Part shown: positions 35,401 through 45,099 of the stretch, in pieces
Layout: every line of letters begins with the position of its first letter
Numbering within the stretch: the first letter of the stretch is position 1
NCBI GenBank assembly: GCA_900491605.1
Contig: UESW01004564.1
Location: forward strand, 701,059-765,058
Length of the DNA stretch: 64,000 nucleotides
Direction of reading: 5' to 3'
Origin: Calamus simplicifolius
Lineage: Eukaryota > Streptophyta > Magnoliopsida > Arecales > Arecaceae
The notes under the pieces: model-generated
Seen by the model: only the letters and a program-made list of their open reading frames with translations
Told to the model about the DNA's origin: nothing
Databases searched by the model: none
Program-made: the position numbers and the translations under genes

Positions 35401-36708
35401 AAAGTGAAATAGCATTTCCACAAGGTTTAAACTATCTGATTTGCATTCACATGTTTATCCATATAATTAATATCCAATTCACAAGCCATATCGATTTCAA
35501 ACATATACAGATGCAAAATATAGCATCTAGCCACTATATGCATCCGTATTCATATTTGCCAAATAGAAGTGGACCCAAGTGTGAATATATCAATATTTGA
35601 TTTGTTGTCAGTGCTTCCTGAATATCCCTCTATAAAACCCTCTTTTCCCTACAAATATTTGCCACCATAACAAGCTCTTTTAACTTCTAAGTCGGCATTA
35701 AAGCAGAGGTAGATATTATAAGCAATTGGTTGAACAAGGGTTCCCCTGTCCCATAATAAAGGCTTGATATTAAACTCGTTAATCATACACTGAAAAACCT
35801 CAACTCCAAGATTCCAATTACCAAGGCCTTTCTAATCTCTTAAAAAGGCTCACACATCTCGTGGGAAAGCTCACAACAATATAGTCCAAACACCTCACCC
35901 ATCATATACCACTTTATCAACACATTAAAATCTTGTTAAGTTCTTTTCAAGCAATTTTACCTCAATGAACATCTACAGTTTTCACAAGATGAAATTTCAG
36001 CATAATCAAAATACAGAAACTCAGATTATTTTACACCCATTGCTTCTCTTCTTTCTCTTTCCTCTTGTAAGAGGACCTAAAACCAACATATAAGAGAAAC
36101 TAGCAGCGAGTGGAGGTCTGGAAAACGAGATGAACCAAAACAATCAAGTCATCAAGAATCCAACCTTTCAAAAGCTACGATAAAGAGAAATGAACTATAT
36201 ATAAAATAATAATAATAACAACAGAATAGTCATCTTCATAGTTCCATTATCTCTCTTCGGCAACATTCAACAAGCAGCTCAAGATGCAAACAAAAACCTG
36301 GCAACATATGACGTGATCAGATCTTCCAAATAGTACCAAGAGCGTAGCTTGAAAGAACATCTTTTCTAAGGAATCGGGACAAGAATCAAGAAATAACAAA
36401 TCGTACAACGAGAAAGAACGATGTTGCTTAAAAACCTGGGAAAAAACAAGAAAGAGGGAGGCCGAGTAGAGTACCTGAAGCTGGTGGAGTTTGACATAAA
36501 CCCAGATCTTCTTGACAGCCTCGGTGCGCGAGATCTCCGGGGCGCCGACAAATTTCCTCATGGCTGCCGAGAGGGGCAGCGGTTTCAGGATACCCGTGAT
36601 GCTCTTCGGCTTCGCCGCCGCCCCGTCAGCCGCGGGGGCGGTCGCCACCTTCGTCCCGGCCCTCGCCGCCGCCATCAGAGCCCGGCAGCCTTGGAAAAGC
36701 CTAGACAT
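29446..36708 (-). CDS. SWIB/MDM2-domain protein, small, probably organelle-targeted (two exons)
   Basis: Exon 1 is 36708-36475 (78 codons, ATG 36708, donor CAG|GTACTC) and exon 2 is 29580-29446 (acceptor ATCGCAG|AAC, stop TAA 29448-29446), phase 0, giving 122 residues. Residues 1-30 are rich in Ala and Arg with few acids (MSRLFQGCRALMAAARAGTK), like a mitochondrial or plastid presequence. Residues about 40-118 form the SWIB fold: LPLSAAMRKFVGAPEISRTE, VKKIWVYVKLHQLQ, then NPTNKREILCDEKLKSIF and DKVGMLEISRLISPHFL. The exon boundary after HQLQ is the usual one for this family. Plant single-SWIB proteins of this size bind nucleic acid in organelles or nucleus; the exact role is unknown. Exon 1 is GC-rich. 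The intron is 6894 bp, unusually long for so short a gene. Frames running past 36475 read into the intron and are not real. Confidence 0.92.
31600..31736. repeat. GGATAC minisatellite in the SWIB intron
   Basis: Around ten imperfect units of about 11-13 bp on the pattern GGATACTYTTGG or GATACTTCTAGGATAC follow one another. It is a degenerate short tandem repeat with no coding value. Confidence 0.75.
32683..32851 (-). mobile_element. 3' end of an RTE-type LINE in the SWIB intron
   Basis: The minus strand reads GKGRLKLTWTEIIKKDI, then NRAEWRKQIHVADPI and a TAG at 32715-32717. This is the well-conserved C-terminus of plant RTE-clade reverse transcriptases (GRGRPKKTW..., W+..IHVADP). Only the last 45 codons and a tail with TTGAGTTGAGTT repeats are present, in the same orientation as the host gene. 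Confidence 0.75.
33590..33790. repeat. Polypyrimidine tract in the SWIB intron
   Basis: Some 200 bp are almost pure C and T (TTTCTTTTATTTC, then CTTTTCCTCTTTC) on the plus strand. The long Phe/Ser frames here, and the Lys/Arg/Glu frames opposite, are artefacts of composition. Confidence 0.85.
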
Positions 36709-36939
36709 CGCTCCGCTCTTTACTCTCACGACGGAATCGAGGCAGAAAACAGCGGGAGCGAGACGAGGGTTTCTAAGCTTCTTCCGTGCGCTGGTCACTG
36801 GTGCTTGCGACAGCGGACTTCAAATGTAAAAGAATCCGACGGAGAAGACGCGTGGTTGGTGGCTTTTGGTTGGGGTCCGGCGTTATTTTAACCGGGGTTA
36901 GCTGTAGACTATTTTTTTAATAAATAAATATATAAACAG
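36709..36939 (-). promoter_or_regulatory. Proximal promoter and 5' UTR of the SWIB gene
   Basis: Only about 230 bp separate the ATG from the inserted LINE D. The minus strand has a telo-box-like AAACCCTCG near 36763-36771 and an AT-rich GGTTAAAATAACG near 36884-36896, but no clear TATA box. Telo-box motifs are common in plant genes for organelle and translation proteins. Confidence 0.45.
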
Positions 36940-36955
36940 AAAAAGAGGGAGAGTT
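36940..36955. repeat. 16-bp target-site duplication of LINE D (3' side)
   Basis: AAAAAGAGGGAGAGTT stands next to the LINE tail and is repeated exactly at 42921-42936, next to the LINE 5' end. A 16-bp duplication is typical of L1-type insertion. Confidence 0.92.
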
Positions 36956-37070
36956 TTTTTTTTTTTTTTACAAACGGGCGATCACACTAGTCTAACGCGA
37001 GTCAACCTAGATAGATCAGAATATAAATTTGCTGCAAAGGAGCAGGGTAGAGGTCACCCGGCGTCAAAAT

Positions 37071-40000
37071 CTATGGACCAGAAAGCAGCCACTGAAGCAG
37101 CAATCCAATTCGTCGCCGAGTTGGCTTCTCGATATATATGACGGGTCTGGACGCAATCAATCTCCCACAGAATAGCCCAAATGTCCAACAAAATCGGATT
37201 AGAATGAGCAGGAGGGCAATTCTGCATCTGAATTCAAGCAATGACCGATATAGAGTCACCCTCAATACAAGCCTCTGAGCATGAAGAACCCGAGCAGCAT
37301 AAGAAATACCTGCCCAAGCCGCATGAAGCTCGGTCATGGGGACAGAGGAGTCGAGAGAACCAAAACCTTTCGCCGCCAAAAGGTCACCATGAGGTTCTCG
37401 GATAATGAACGCTGAACCAGCAATTCTTCCACGGACACTCCCGTCAAAATTGACTTTGACAAACCCTGGAGGGGGGGCTCCCAAGAGATAAAAACCGTAT
37501 GCCGGTTCGCTGCCGAAGCAGCAGGGGATCCCCAGTGGCCAGAGATATCAAAACCAATACGAGCACAGTCCGCCGCCAATAATCTGATCTTCCTAGCAAT
37601 CTTGTGAAGAGAGATAGTGTCATCAGAGAAAATATGTTGGTTCCTAGTTAGCCAAATCTGATAAGCAGTGACCGCCCAGAGACCTTTCTTATGCTGAGGG
37701 CACCTCCGAAGGTCCAGAAGGAAAGAAGAGTGCAGGGAGCCCGAGTCATTCTGTCTGAATGGATATCCCATCATAAGCCAGACCCGTCTAGCTCTGGGGC
37801 AGATGAAAATAGCATGATCTATAGATTCCTCCTATAAGCTGCATAACGGGCAGATCGACTGAATAGGAAGACCCCTCCGAGATAGGAGAGCACAGGTAGG
37901 AAGAGAGCCCTACAGAAGTTTCCAGATAAATAACTGAACTCTGGGGATAGTAGGAAGCTTCCAAATCCACGCTGCATCCTCCAGGCGCAGAGGCTGAGGT
38001 TTGAACATCATCATCAGATCCCTGGTCGGAGCCATAGAGAGACAGGATCTCTGCCAGAGTCTAACATCAGAAGATCGACCAGGAAGAAGAGGCATCGATA
38101 AAATCCGCCGGGTAAGCTCAGCACCGAATAGTCTGGTCACCGAGGGGATTGCCAAGCTGGAGGGTCTGAGGAGATCAAGTCCTTGACCCTTAAACTGGAA
38201 GGGGTCTCAATACTAATAAAGGAGGGCCACCGAGAGAGAGGAAGCTCTGAAATCCAGGTATCCTGAATAACACTAACCGAAGAACCATCTCCGATCATCC
38301 AAGAGATATTGTCCAAGATAGCCTGACCATAGCGACAGACCTTCTTCCAAAAGGAGGAGCATCCCCGAGGTGGAGAAATATGCATGGCAGATGACCATTC
38401 TCCATACCTAATACGCATCAGAGAGCTCCAAAGACAATGTGGCTCAAGAAGAAATCTCAAAGCATGTCTGGCAATAAGGGCTTTTCTTCTAACAATCAAA
38501 GACTGGATCCCGAGACCACCCTCAATGATAGGCATACAGACCAAATCCCAGGATAAGAGGTGAATCCCATGACCATCCTGCACAGAAGCCCATAGGAAAT
38601 CACGAAAGCATCTCTCGATCCTTCTCAGGCAAGTAATCGGAAGGTTGCATTCGACAGGATATGCAGGGGAAGAGAGGAAAGAACTGATCGAATAATGATA
38701 ACCCTAGCCATCATCGAAAGACCAGTCACCTGCCATCCCTCAATGCGCTGGCGCACCCACCTCTCGATCTCGAAGAAATCAGAGCAATGGGGGGTTCTCC
38801 CCGTTATAGGGATCCCCAAATACATAAATCTATCAGTCTGAGTGGTGATACCTGACAAACTGATGATGCTTCTCTAGTGGATCTAGAGGTCTTCGGGCTA
38901 AAACAAATAGAAGACTTCAGAAAATTGACCTTCTGACCAGAAGCCTGGCAGTAGTTCTGAATAATAGAATGAAAAGAAGCCGCATTCTCAATAGAAGCAT
39001 GGCCTAGGAGGATACAGTCATCATCAAAGAGGAGGTGGGAGACAAAAGGGCCCTCAGAACCAGCCATAACTGGGGCAATTCGCCTGTCCTGCTGAGCCTG
39101 GCGTAAAGCACGAGAAAGATCATCTGCAGCCAGATGAACAGCAAAGGAGATAAGGGGCAACCCTGACGGAGACCAACACTAGAGTGGAAAAAATCAGTCG
39201 GGTTTCCATTGATGATTAGAGAAAAAGAGGGCTTATGGATGCAAGCCATAATCCATTCTATAAATAATTCATCAAACCCAAACTCCAGAAGAGAGCGGTA
39301 CAAAAAAGCCCAGCTCAATCTATCATAAGCACGCTCTATATCGAGCTTAACAGTCATAAGACATCGTCTGACCAGAGCTCTCTGAAGAATATGCATGAAC
39401 TCCTGAGCAATAAGGACATTATCAGAAATAGACCTCCCTCTAATGAAAGCCCCCTGCTCCTCCGATATGAGGCGAGAAATCACCAGACTAAGGCGGCGAG
39501 CTAAAAGGTGAGCACAGACTTTATACAAGGTAGTGCAGAGACTAATGGGCCGAAAGTGCTACAGAAGAGAAGCATCCACTCTCTTGGGCACCAAGGTAAT
39601 GAAAGTCTGATTCCATTCAGAAGGAATGTGTCTAGCTCGGAAAACATCCTGAATAGCTTGGACCACCTCCTGACCAACAATGTCCCAATAGTGCCGAAAG
39701 AAAAAAGGCGGAAACCCGTCAGGCCTAGGGGCCTTATTCGGACTAAGCTCCCACAGGGCCGCCCTAATCTCATCCGCAGAGATCGACCTGACAAGCATAT
39801 CATTGTCCAGGGAGGAGACCTTCCTAGTAGCCGGAACCTGAACAACCGGGTCCCCATCACTAGTAGAGTCAGCCCATCTAGGCCGAAAAAATGGAGAAGA
39901 AGGTCACTGATAGAGTGGAAATCCTCCCGAATATGCCCCCCTTCATCCACTAATCTCCGAATCCGATTAGCAGCTCTCCGCTTCAGAGTGGCCTGATGGT

Positions 40001-41088
40001 AGAATCTGGTGTTTCGATCCCCATCACAAATCCACTGGGCCCTAGATCTCTGCCACCAATACATCTCCTGTTGCCGCAAAAGGGAATGGTGCCGAGCCAA
40101 CTCCCTAAGGAAAGAGAGGTCCGAGTCCGCCAAAAATCCTTCCTGATCCTCCTTAGCCTGCAGAATATTAATATCAGCTTCAACCTGCTCAACTTGTCTG
40201 ACCAGATCCCCCACCTCATTCCTATTCCATCTGGATAGTCTGTGTCTGGCCATCTTAGCGACGAGATAACCGATAGACAGCATTGCCCCTAAAGGAATAT
40301 GCCAGATCTGAGAAATAATAGAACGAGCAGCTGAAAGGCCAGTCCAAAACTGCTCAAATCTAAACTACTTCCGCATGAGCTGATCAGCCTCCGTAGAAAT
40401 CAATATAGGGCAATGGTCAGAAGCAATCCTAGGAAGATGAGTGACAGTAACCATAGGGTATCTTTGGAGCCACTGGGGTGAAGCCATGGCTCTATCAAGT
40501 CTCTCCCAGACTCGAGCAGACCCCTGACGATTATTGCACCAAGTGAATTGGGATCCCGAATACCCCAAATCCAAAAGCCCTGAAGAACCAATGAAAGTTC
40601 TGAATTCATTGATATCAGCTGAGCCAGAAACCCGTCTGCCTCCACGTTTTTCATTAGCCTCAGTGATACAATTGAAATCCCCCGCAATAATAGACGGATA
40701 CCTTGAGCAAGGAGGGAAAGCAGTTCAGACCAAAGAACCCTTCTCTCCTGGTAGTCCGTGCTGGCATAGACCGCGAAAGAAGCCAGGGGTCAGAAGACCC
40801 CTCAGAGATCATGAGACCAATTTGCTGATTGCACTGATGGAAAGCATCTATCCTGACTGCAGAGGTGCGCCATATAGCCAAAATACCCCCCGACCGACCT
40901 TCAGCCTCCACAGCATAAGATGACCAAATACGGGCAATCTGTCTACGAAAACGGAGAAGACTATCCCCTGAAAGCCTGGTCTCCAAGAGGACACATATAT
41001 CAAAGTGGTGTAATTGTAATAATCTACTGAAGGAGGATTGAAAAGAAGGCTTTCGAGCTCCTCTAACATTCCATAGTAAGATCTTCAT
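37071..41088 (-). pseudogene. LINE D ORF2: endonuclease, reverse transcriptase, zf-RVT, RNase H
   Basis: It begins MKILLWNVRGARKPSFQSSF (ATG 41088), an endonuclease/exonuclease/phosphatase start, with ICVLLETRLSG and, after a frameshift near 40660, GYSGSQFTWCNNRQGSARVW and IASDHCPILI. RT follows: ELSPNKAPRPDGFPPFFFRH, EEQGAFIRGRSISDNVLIAQ, LDIERAYDRLSW and VGLRQGCPLSPLLFI. The catalytic motif reads HLLFDDDC where FADD is expected, near 39020. The zinc-binding part (WIWKLPTIPRVQLFIWKLL) and RNase H (GFVKVNFDGSVRGRIAGSAF, MTELHAAWAGISYA) close it. Frameshifts near 40660, 39900, 39130, 38830 and 37400 and a few stops break the frame. Confidence 0.92.
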
Positions 41089-42750
41089 TTACATGATGGA
41101 GAAAGATGGGACCCCACCTTGATCCTCTATCATATCACTATCAACAAGACCCCCATTCAACTGAGAGCCGTCGTCAGGCTTCAGTAATGGATTGATCAGC
41201 AGTCCATCCGAACCAGGATCAGACACACCTGAACAGGAAGACTGTGCCTGAGATAAGGAACCAGGGCCCAATCCCATAGGTTCGCCAGTAGTATCAGCCA
41301 ATGGAAGACCGGCCCCCCCAACAGATTGGACCCTCACTGCCTCCTGGGCACCAACCTGAAAACATGGGACCTGATCCAATTGGCTTGGAGAGAAGCAACT
41401 CACCTCACCCTTTTTGGAGAAAGAAACCTCCCTTTTCCCTTCTTCTTATCTGATTTGGATAAAATCCTAGGAGCCAGAGAAACCTCTGGTCTAGCTCGCT
41501 TAAGGGGACCTGAACTGGCTTCCCTGCTACCCAATTGACCATCATCAATAACCACTGAAGCAAGAGAGGAGAAGGGGTTATGGATCACAGTCGGGTGGTT
41601 CAGATCGGGTTTCAGGGAACCAAGCTTATCAAGTGGATTAAAGTTCAGAGTTGATGCCTTAGAAACGGCACGCTCTTCCTGAACCGGCACGGGATCCATC
41701 CCGTTGACCATCAAGTCCTCTTCCATCCCAGGGAGTGACACCACGGCTACAGGCCTTGATTGCAATCTCGAAGATGAGGAGGACCTCCGGCGAGCAACCT
41801 TCACCGGAGCTGCCCACCCTTCAGACGATTCACCAGAGCCCGATGAAAGCCCCTTCTTCACTACCTGGGACGCTGAACCAGAGCCCGGGATTGAAGACGA
41901 AGCCAGCAACGAAGCCTTCCCCTTCTCCACCATCTGAGGATTAGAAGCAACCGACCGCTTCCGGATTGCAACAAGCCACGGCCCAAACAAAGAATTGGAA
42001 TCGGAGCCAACCCCCTCAGGACATCCCGACTGAGAGCAGGGGCCATCCAAATGCAGAGTGGCACAGCTCAAGCATACTCCCTCCAAGTTTTCATAGACGA
42101 AGTTCTGCCAGAACGGTTGGAAGCTCCCTTGAATCCGGGTACCTGGCCGGAGAGGGCGACGAAGGTCAACCCGAAGACAGACCCTCGCATAACCCCCCTA
42201 GATTTCGCCAAGTAGCTGCATCAACACAGACGAAATCGCCCGCTGGCTCTAGAATGGCTCTGAGGAACTCCTCCTTCCAGAACTCGAGAGGCAGAAGCGA
42301 CAATCTTACCCATATCAGAGCAGACGAGACGGAGTCCTCCGCCGGAGTAAACTCCGGCCTCCACGACTCAGTGCCAACCACCTGGCCATTGATCACCCAA
42401 GGTCGCTACAGAACTAGGTCACAAGCTTCCTTGGAATCAAATCGGAAAACATGGCATCTGAATGCCAGGCTAATAGGAACGATGGCACCTGAAATTCCAG
42501 CTCGCCTGAATTCCCTAATGAAGGCTTCAGCCGGAATCCATCTGTGGAACGAGCGGACGAGCACTGCCTTCTGCTGCCAGCCCGTCACCTCCGCTTCAAG
42601 CTCCGCCACCGGGACTTTAATCACCTCCGGGAATGAAGCCTGCAACCTCTCCATAACAGCTGGCGAAGGAGACTGGGTAACCCATTGAAACCCGTTCGTC
42701 GACGTCCTCCTCCTAGGAATCTGGCTACCATCAGCCGAATCAAAGGCCAT
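41089..42750 (-). pseudogene. LINE D ORF1: DUF4283 gag-like protein with zinc knuckle
   Basis: From ATG 42750 (MAFDSADGSQIPRRRTSTNG) it reads the DUF4283-like block: VTGWQQKAVLVRSFHRW, CHVFRFDSKEACDLVL, a TAG at about 42404, then RPWVINGQVVG, FTPAEDSVSSALIWVRLSLL and FWKEEFLRAIL. After a frameshift near 42160 comes the knuckle VCLSCATLHLDGPC (C-X2-C-X3-H-X4-C) and a long Ser-rich basic tail. The last frame ends VPSFSIM at TAA 41091-41089, directly beside the ORF2 ATG. Such proteins bind the LINE RNA. Confidence 0.85.
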
Positions 42751-42920
42751 AGGAAGGGAGGGAATGGCGAAGGGAAAAACCAGAGAGACGGCGAAGAAGC
42801 AGAGACGAAGATCACCCAACGATCAAGGAAGAGGAACACGGATGCATGAATCTTAAAGCAGGGAACAGACGGAGAACCAGATCACTAGGGTGCACGATTC
42901 TCAAAGCTGCTAAGATTCAT

Positions 42921-42936
42921 AAAAAGAGGGAGAGTT
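42921..42936. repeat. 16-bp target-site duplication of LINE D (5' side)
   Basis: AAAAAGAGGGAGAGTT, identical to 36940-36955. Before insertion this sequence was continuous with the SWIB promoter. Confidence 0.92.
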
Positions 42937-44569
42937 AGAGTAGAATTAATCTTCAAACTTTCACTTAAAATCCGTTTTGGTTCTCAAATTAATTAAAATT
43001 AATGAACAGCTAACATATCATTCTCACATAAATATATAAATTAGTTGAGAAAGGGATACGTCACTTGTTTCATTAATTTTAAACAATCTTATGTATAAAA
43101 TATTATAAACATGGTATTCTTAAAATTTAAGAATCTAAATCGTAACATATCAAAGTTTAAGGATTTTAATACTTTTAAATGAAAGTTTGACAATCAAAAA
43201 GTATAATTGAATGCCCGCGAGCATCGCAAAGCATTCTAAAGTTGAAATAGACTTGCTATCCGCCAATAAATAATGTAAAATAGGAGAAGAAAAAAAAGAA
43301 AAAGAAAAAAAAAAGAAAATCTTTGCAATGGCAATAAGCTACTAGAAATGGATCGATCGCTTCAAAGTTACAGTTTTATATTCTTTTAAACAGTCATCAG
43401 CTACATTTTTTTTTCTACTTTCCAATGGAAAAATAGAGTGCCGAGATGAAAATAAAAATACTTGACTCGTCTGTGGAACAACCCTCTTCAGCCGACCCTC
43501 CTATTGGGCATTACTGCATATTTGCATTCATCACCACTTTGATGGCCAAAAGCCTTACACCTCTTAGATTGCAAATTTCAACTCCAAATGGTCACCACTT
43601 TGATGGCCATAAATAGTTTCTCGCCTTACATCCTCTTAGATGTTGATATCCAAATAATTCGATCAACTCGTTCAGTTTACCCATAAATGGAATCCTTTGC
43701 CTCCTACGATGCATAATCAAGGGACTCAAATGAGTTTTAAGTTTTGACCCAAATTTTGCATCTTTGATGCTTCTATTTTTATTTAATATAAATGCTAGTA
43801 AATTTTAAGTATGTTTTGATTTTTATATTTAAATTTTAAAGATTGTTATATATTACTTTTGAATTATTAGTTTAATGTGTTTGTATAATTATAATTTAAA
43901 TTTTTTATGACATTAGATGTTATTATTTATTACCATATTGATATTAATTTTTTTTAAAAATTAATTTTTATTAATATAATATTTTATATTAAAATAATTG
44001 AACCAATGATTCAACCGATGATCCAACGATTGAACCAGTGATCCGATGATTCAAGCCCTTGGCCGGGTGTCGGTCAGGTCTGACAACTATGCCATATAAT
44101 GGGACACACAAGCTCATCAGCTATACGCATCAATGGAATACTTAAAGATAACAGGCTTTTGATTCCAGAAGGCAAAAGTTACTAAAATTTCAAATGAAAT
44201 AGAGATAACACAAAAAAAAAAAAAAAGGCCAGCTCTGTTCTTTGCATACATAGAAGAAAGCCTAAATAAATATCATTCATAATCTTCTAGTTTTCTATTA
44301 TTGCAGAGTCTTTTCTTTTTTTGGAAGGATTCTTTATTTTCTAGGAACAAGCCTACAGAAAATATTTCAGAATCAATGGAAATGAAAAGAAATCATAAAT
44401 CATATAAAACAAGATAGATATAATTAAAGATAGTCTGGTTCGCTGAATAGCATAATGTACATCTAACGTGTGAACCAGCTTATATTATTCATGCACATTT
44501 CTAGTTCTCATATGAATGCAAGGATGGTTGGATTGTATTAAACCGAATAATTTGGTATGATACAGGATA
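42937..44569. other. AT-rich spacer, former upstream region of the SWIB gene
   Basis: No gene is recognised. A 60-bp direct duplication sits at about 43528-43640 (TCACCACTTTGATGGCCA and CCTTACA..CCTCTTAGAT, both twice). At 43995-44060 there is a short internal repeat (GATTCAACCGATGATCCAACGAT-type) ending in GGCCGGGTGTCGGTCAGGTC, which looks like the end of an unnamed dispersed repeat. Confidence 0.5.
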
Positions 44570-44621
44570 GCTCTTGTTGGGGCTTCTCAGTGACTGGTAC
44601 ACCAGTTCGATATTAATATAC
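44570..44621. repeat. Flank repeat left of element E
   Basis: The words TTGGGGCTTCTCAG, TGACTGGTACACCA and GTTCGATATTAATATA occur here and, with small gaps, right of the element at 49087-49150 (TTGGGGCTTCTCAG, TGACTGGTACACCA, GTTCGATTAATATA). This is about 50 bp and is not a normal 5-bp target duplication. Confidence 0.7.
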
Positions 44622-44847
44622 ATCCACGGGCAAGGCAAACAAAGTTCCATTATCATAGAGGAGGAGGGGGCCTCAAACCCTTTACAAAAACCCTTACAGA
44701 ATTTTCACATGTATTCTATATATACTCCCCAAAAAAATACTTCCATAAAATAAACCCTAGCGGACCGGTTTGGTCCGGGCCCAACAAGTATATCGGGTCG
44801 GGTCAAAAAACCGGGCCCAATATATAAAATTCAAGACATATTTAACA
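44622..44847 (-). repeat. 3' LTR of element E, outer end missing
   Basis: It matches 48861-49087 from CATCCACGGGCAAGGCAAAC to the end TATTTAACA. The first 80 or so bases of the LTR in plus-strand order (TGTTGCGGAAATCAG...) are absent and replaced by the flank repeat. Confidence 0.85.
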
Positions 44848-44866
44848 AATCTCCACCTTGGCTTGA
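44848..44866 (-). other. Polypurine tract of element E
   Basis: The minus strand reads AAGCCAAGGTGGAGATT directly before the LTR start TGTTAAATATG. Confidence 0.85.
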
Positions 44867-45099
44867 ATTTAACAAACTAGAAGTTGAACATATTCTCCCA
44901 GCATCCCTAAGCCTACGTGAGCTAACTCGGTGTAGGAAACAAGGGATGCAACGAAAAAACATATCCACTTCAAAACAAAAATAGAACTTTCATTCACCTC
45001 GCCACCAAGCCCCAGAAGGAGCAAACCTCAAACAAGCATGCCAATCAAGTCCAAGCAATGCTTAAACTTGTTGGCGGGAACTCTGATTGTAACCTATAG

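Larger units (their letters stand above)
36956..42920 (-). mobile_element. Full-length L1-type LINE D
   Basis: The element runs on the minus strand from the 5' end at 42920 to an A-run (the T-run at 36956-36969 on the plus strand) and is framed by a perfect 16-bp target duplication. It has a 5' UTR of about 170 bp, ORF1 with DUF4283 and a zinc knuckle, ORF2 with endonuclease, RT, zinc-binding and RNase H domains, and a 3' UTR shared with LINE B. The exact duplication means a fairly late insertion, yet both ORFs have frameshifts and stops, so the copy may have been dead on arrival or damaged since. Confidence 0.94.

Noticed and set aside
36247..36474. C-terminal extension of the SWIB frame into VLYSASLFLVF...
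   Set aside because: The frame runs past a good splice donor into the intron. The conserved SWIB second half is found in exon 2 at 29446-29580.
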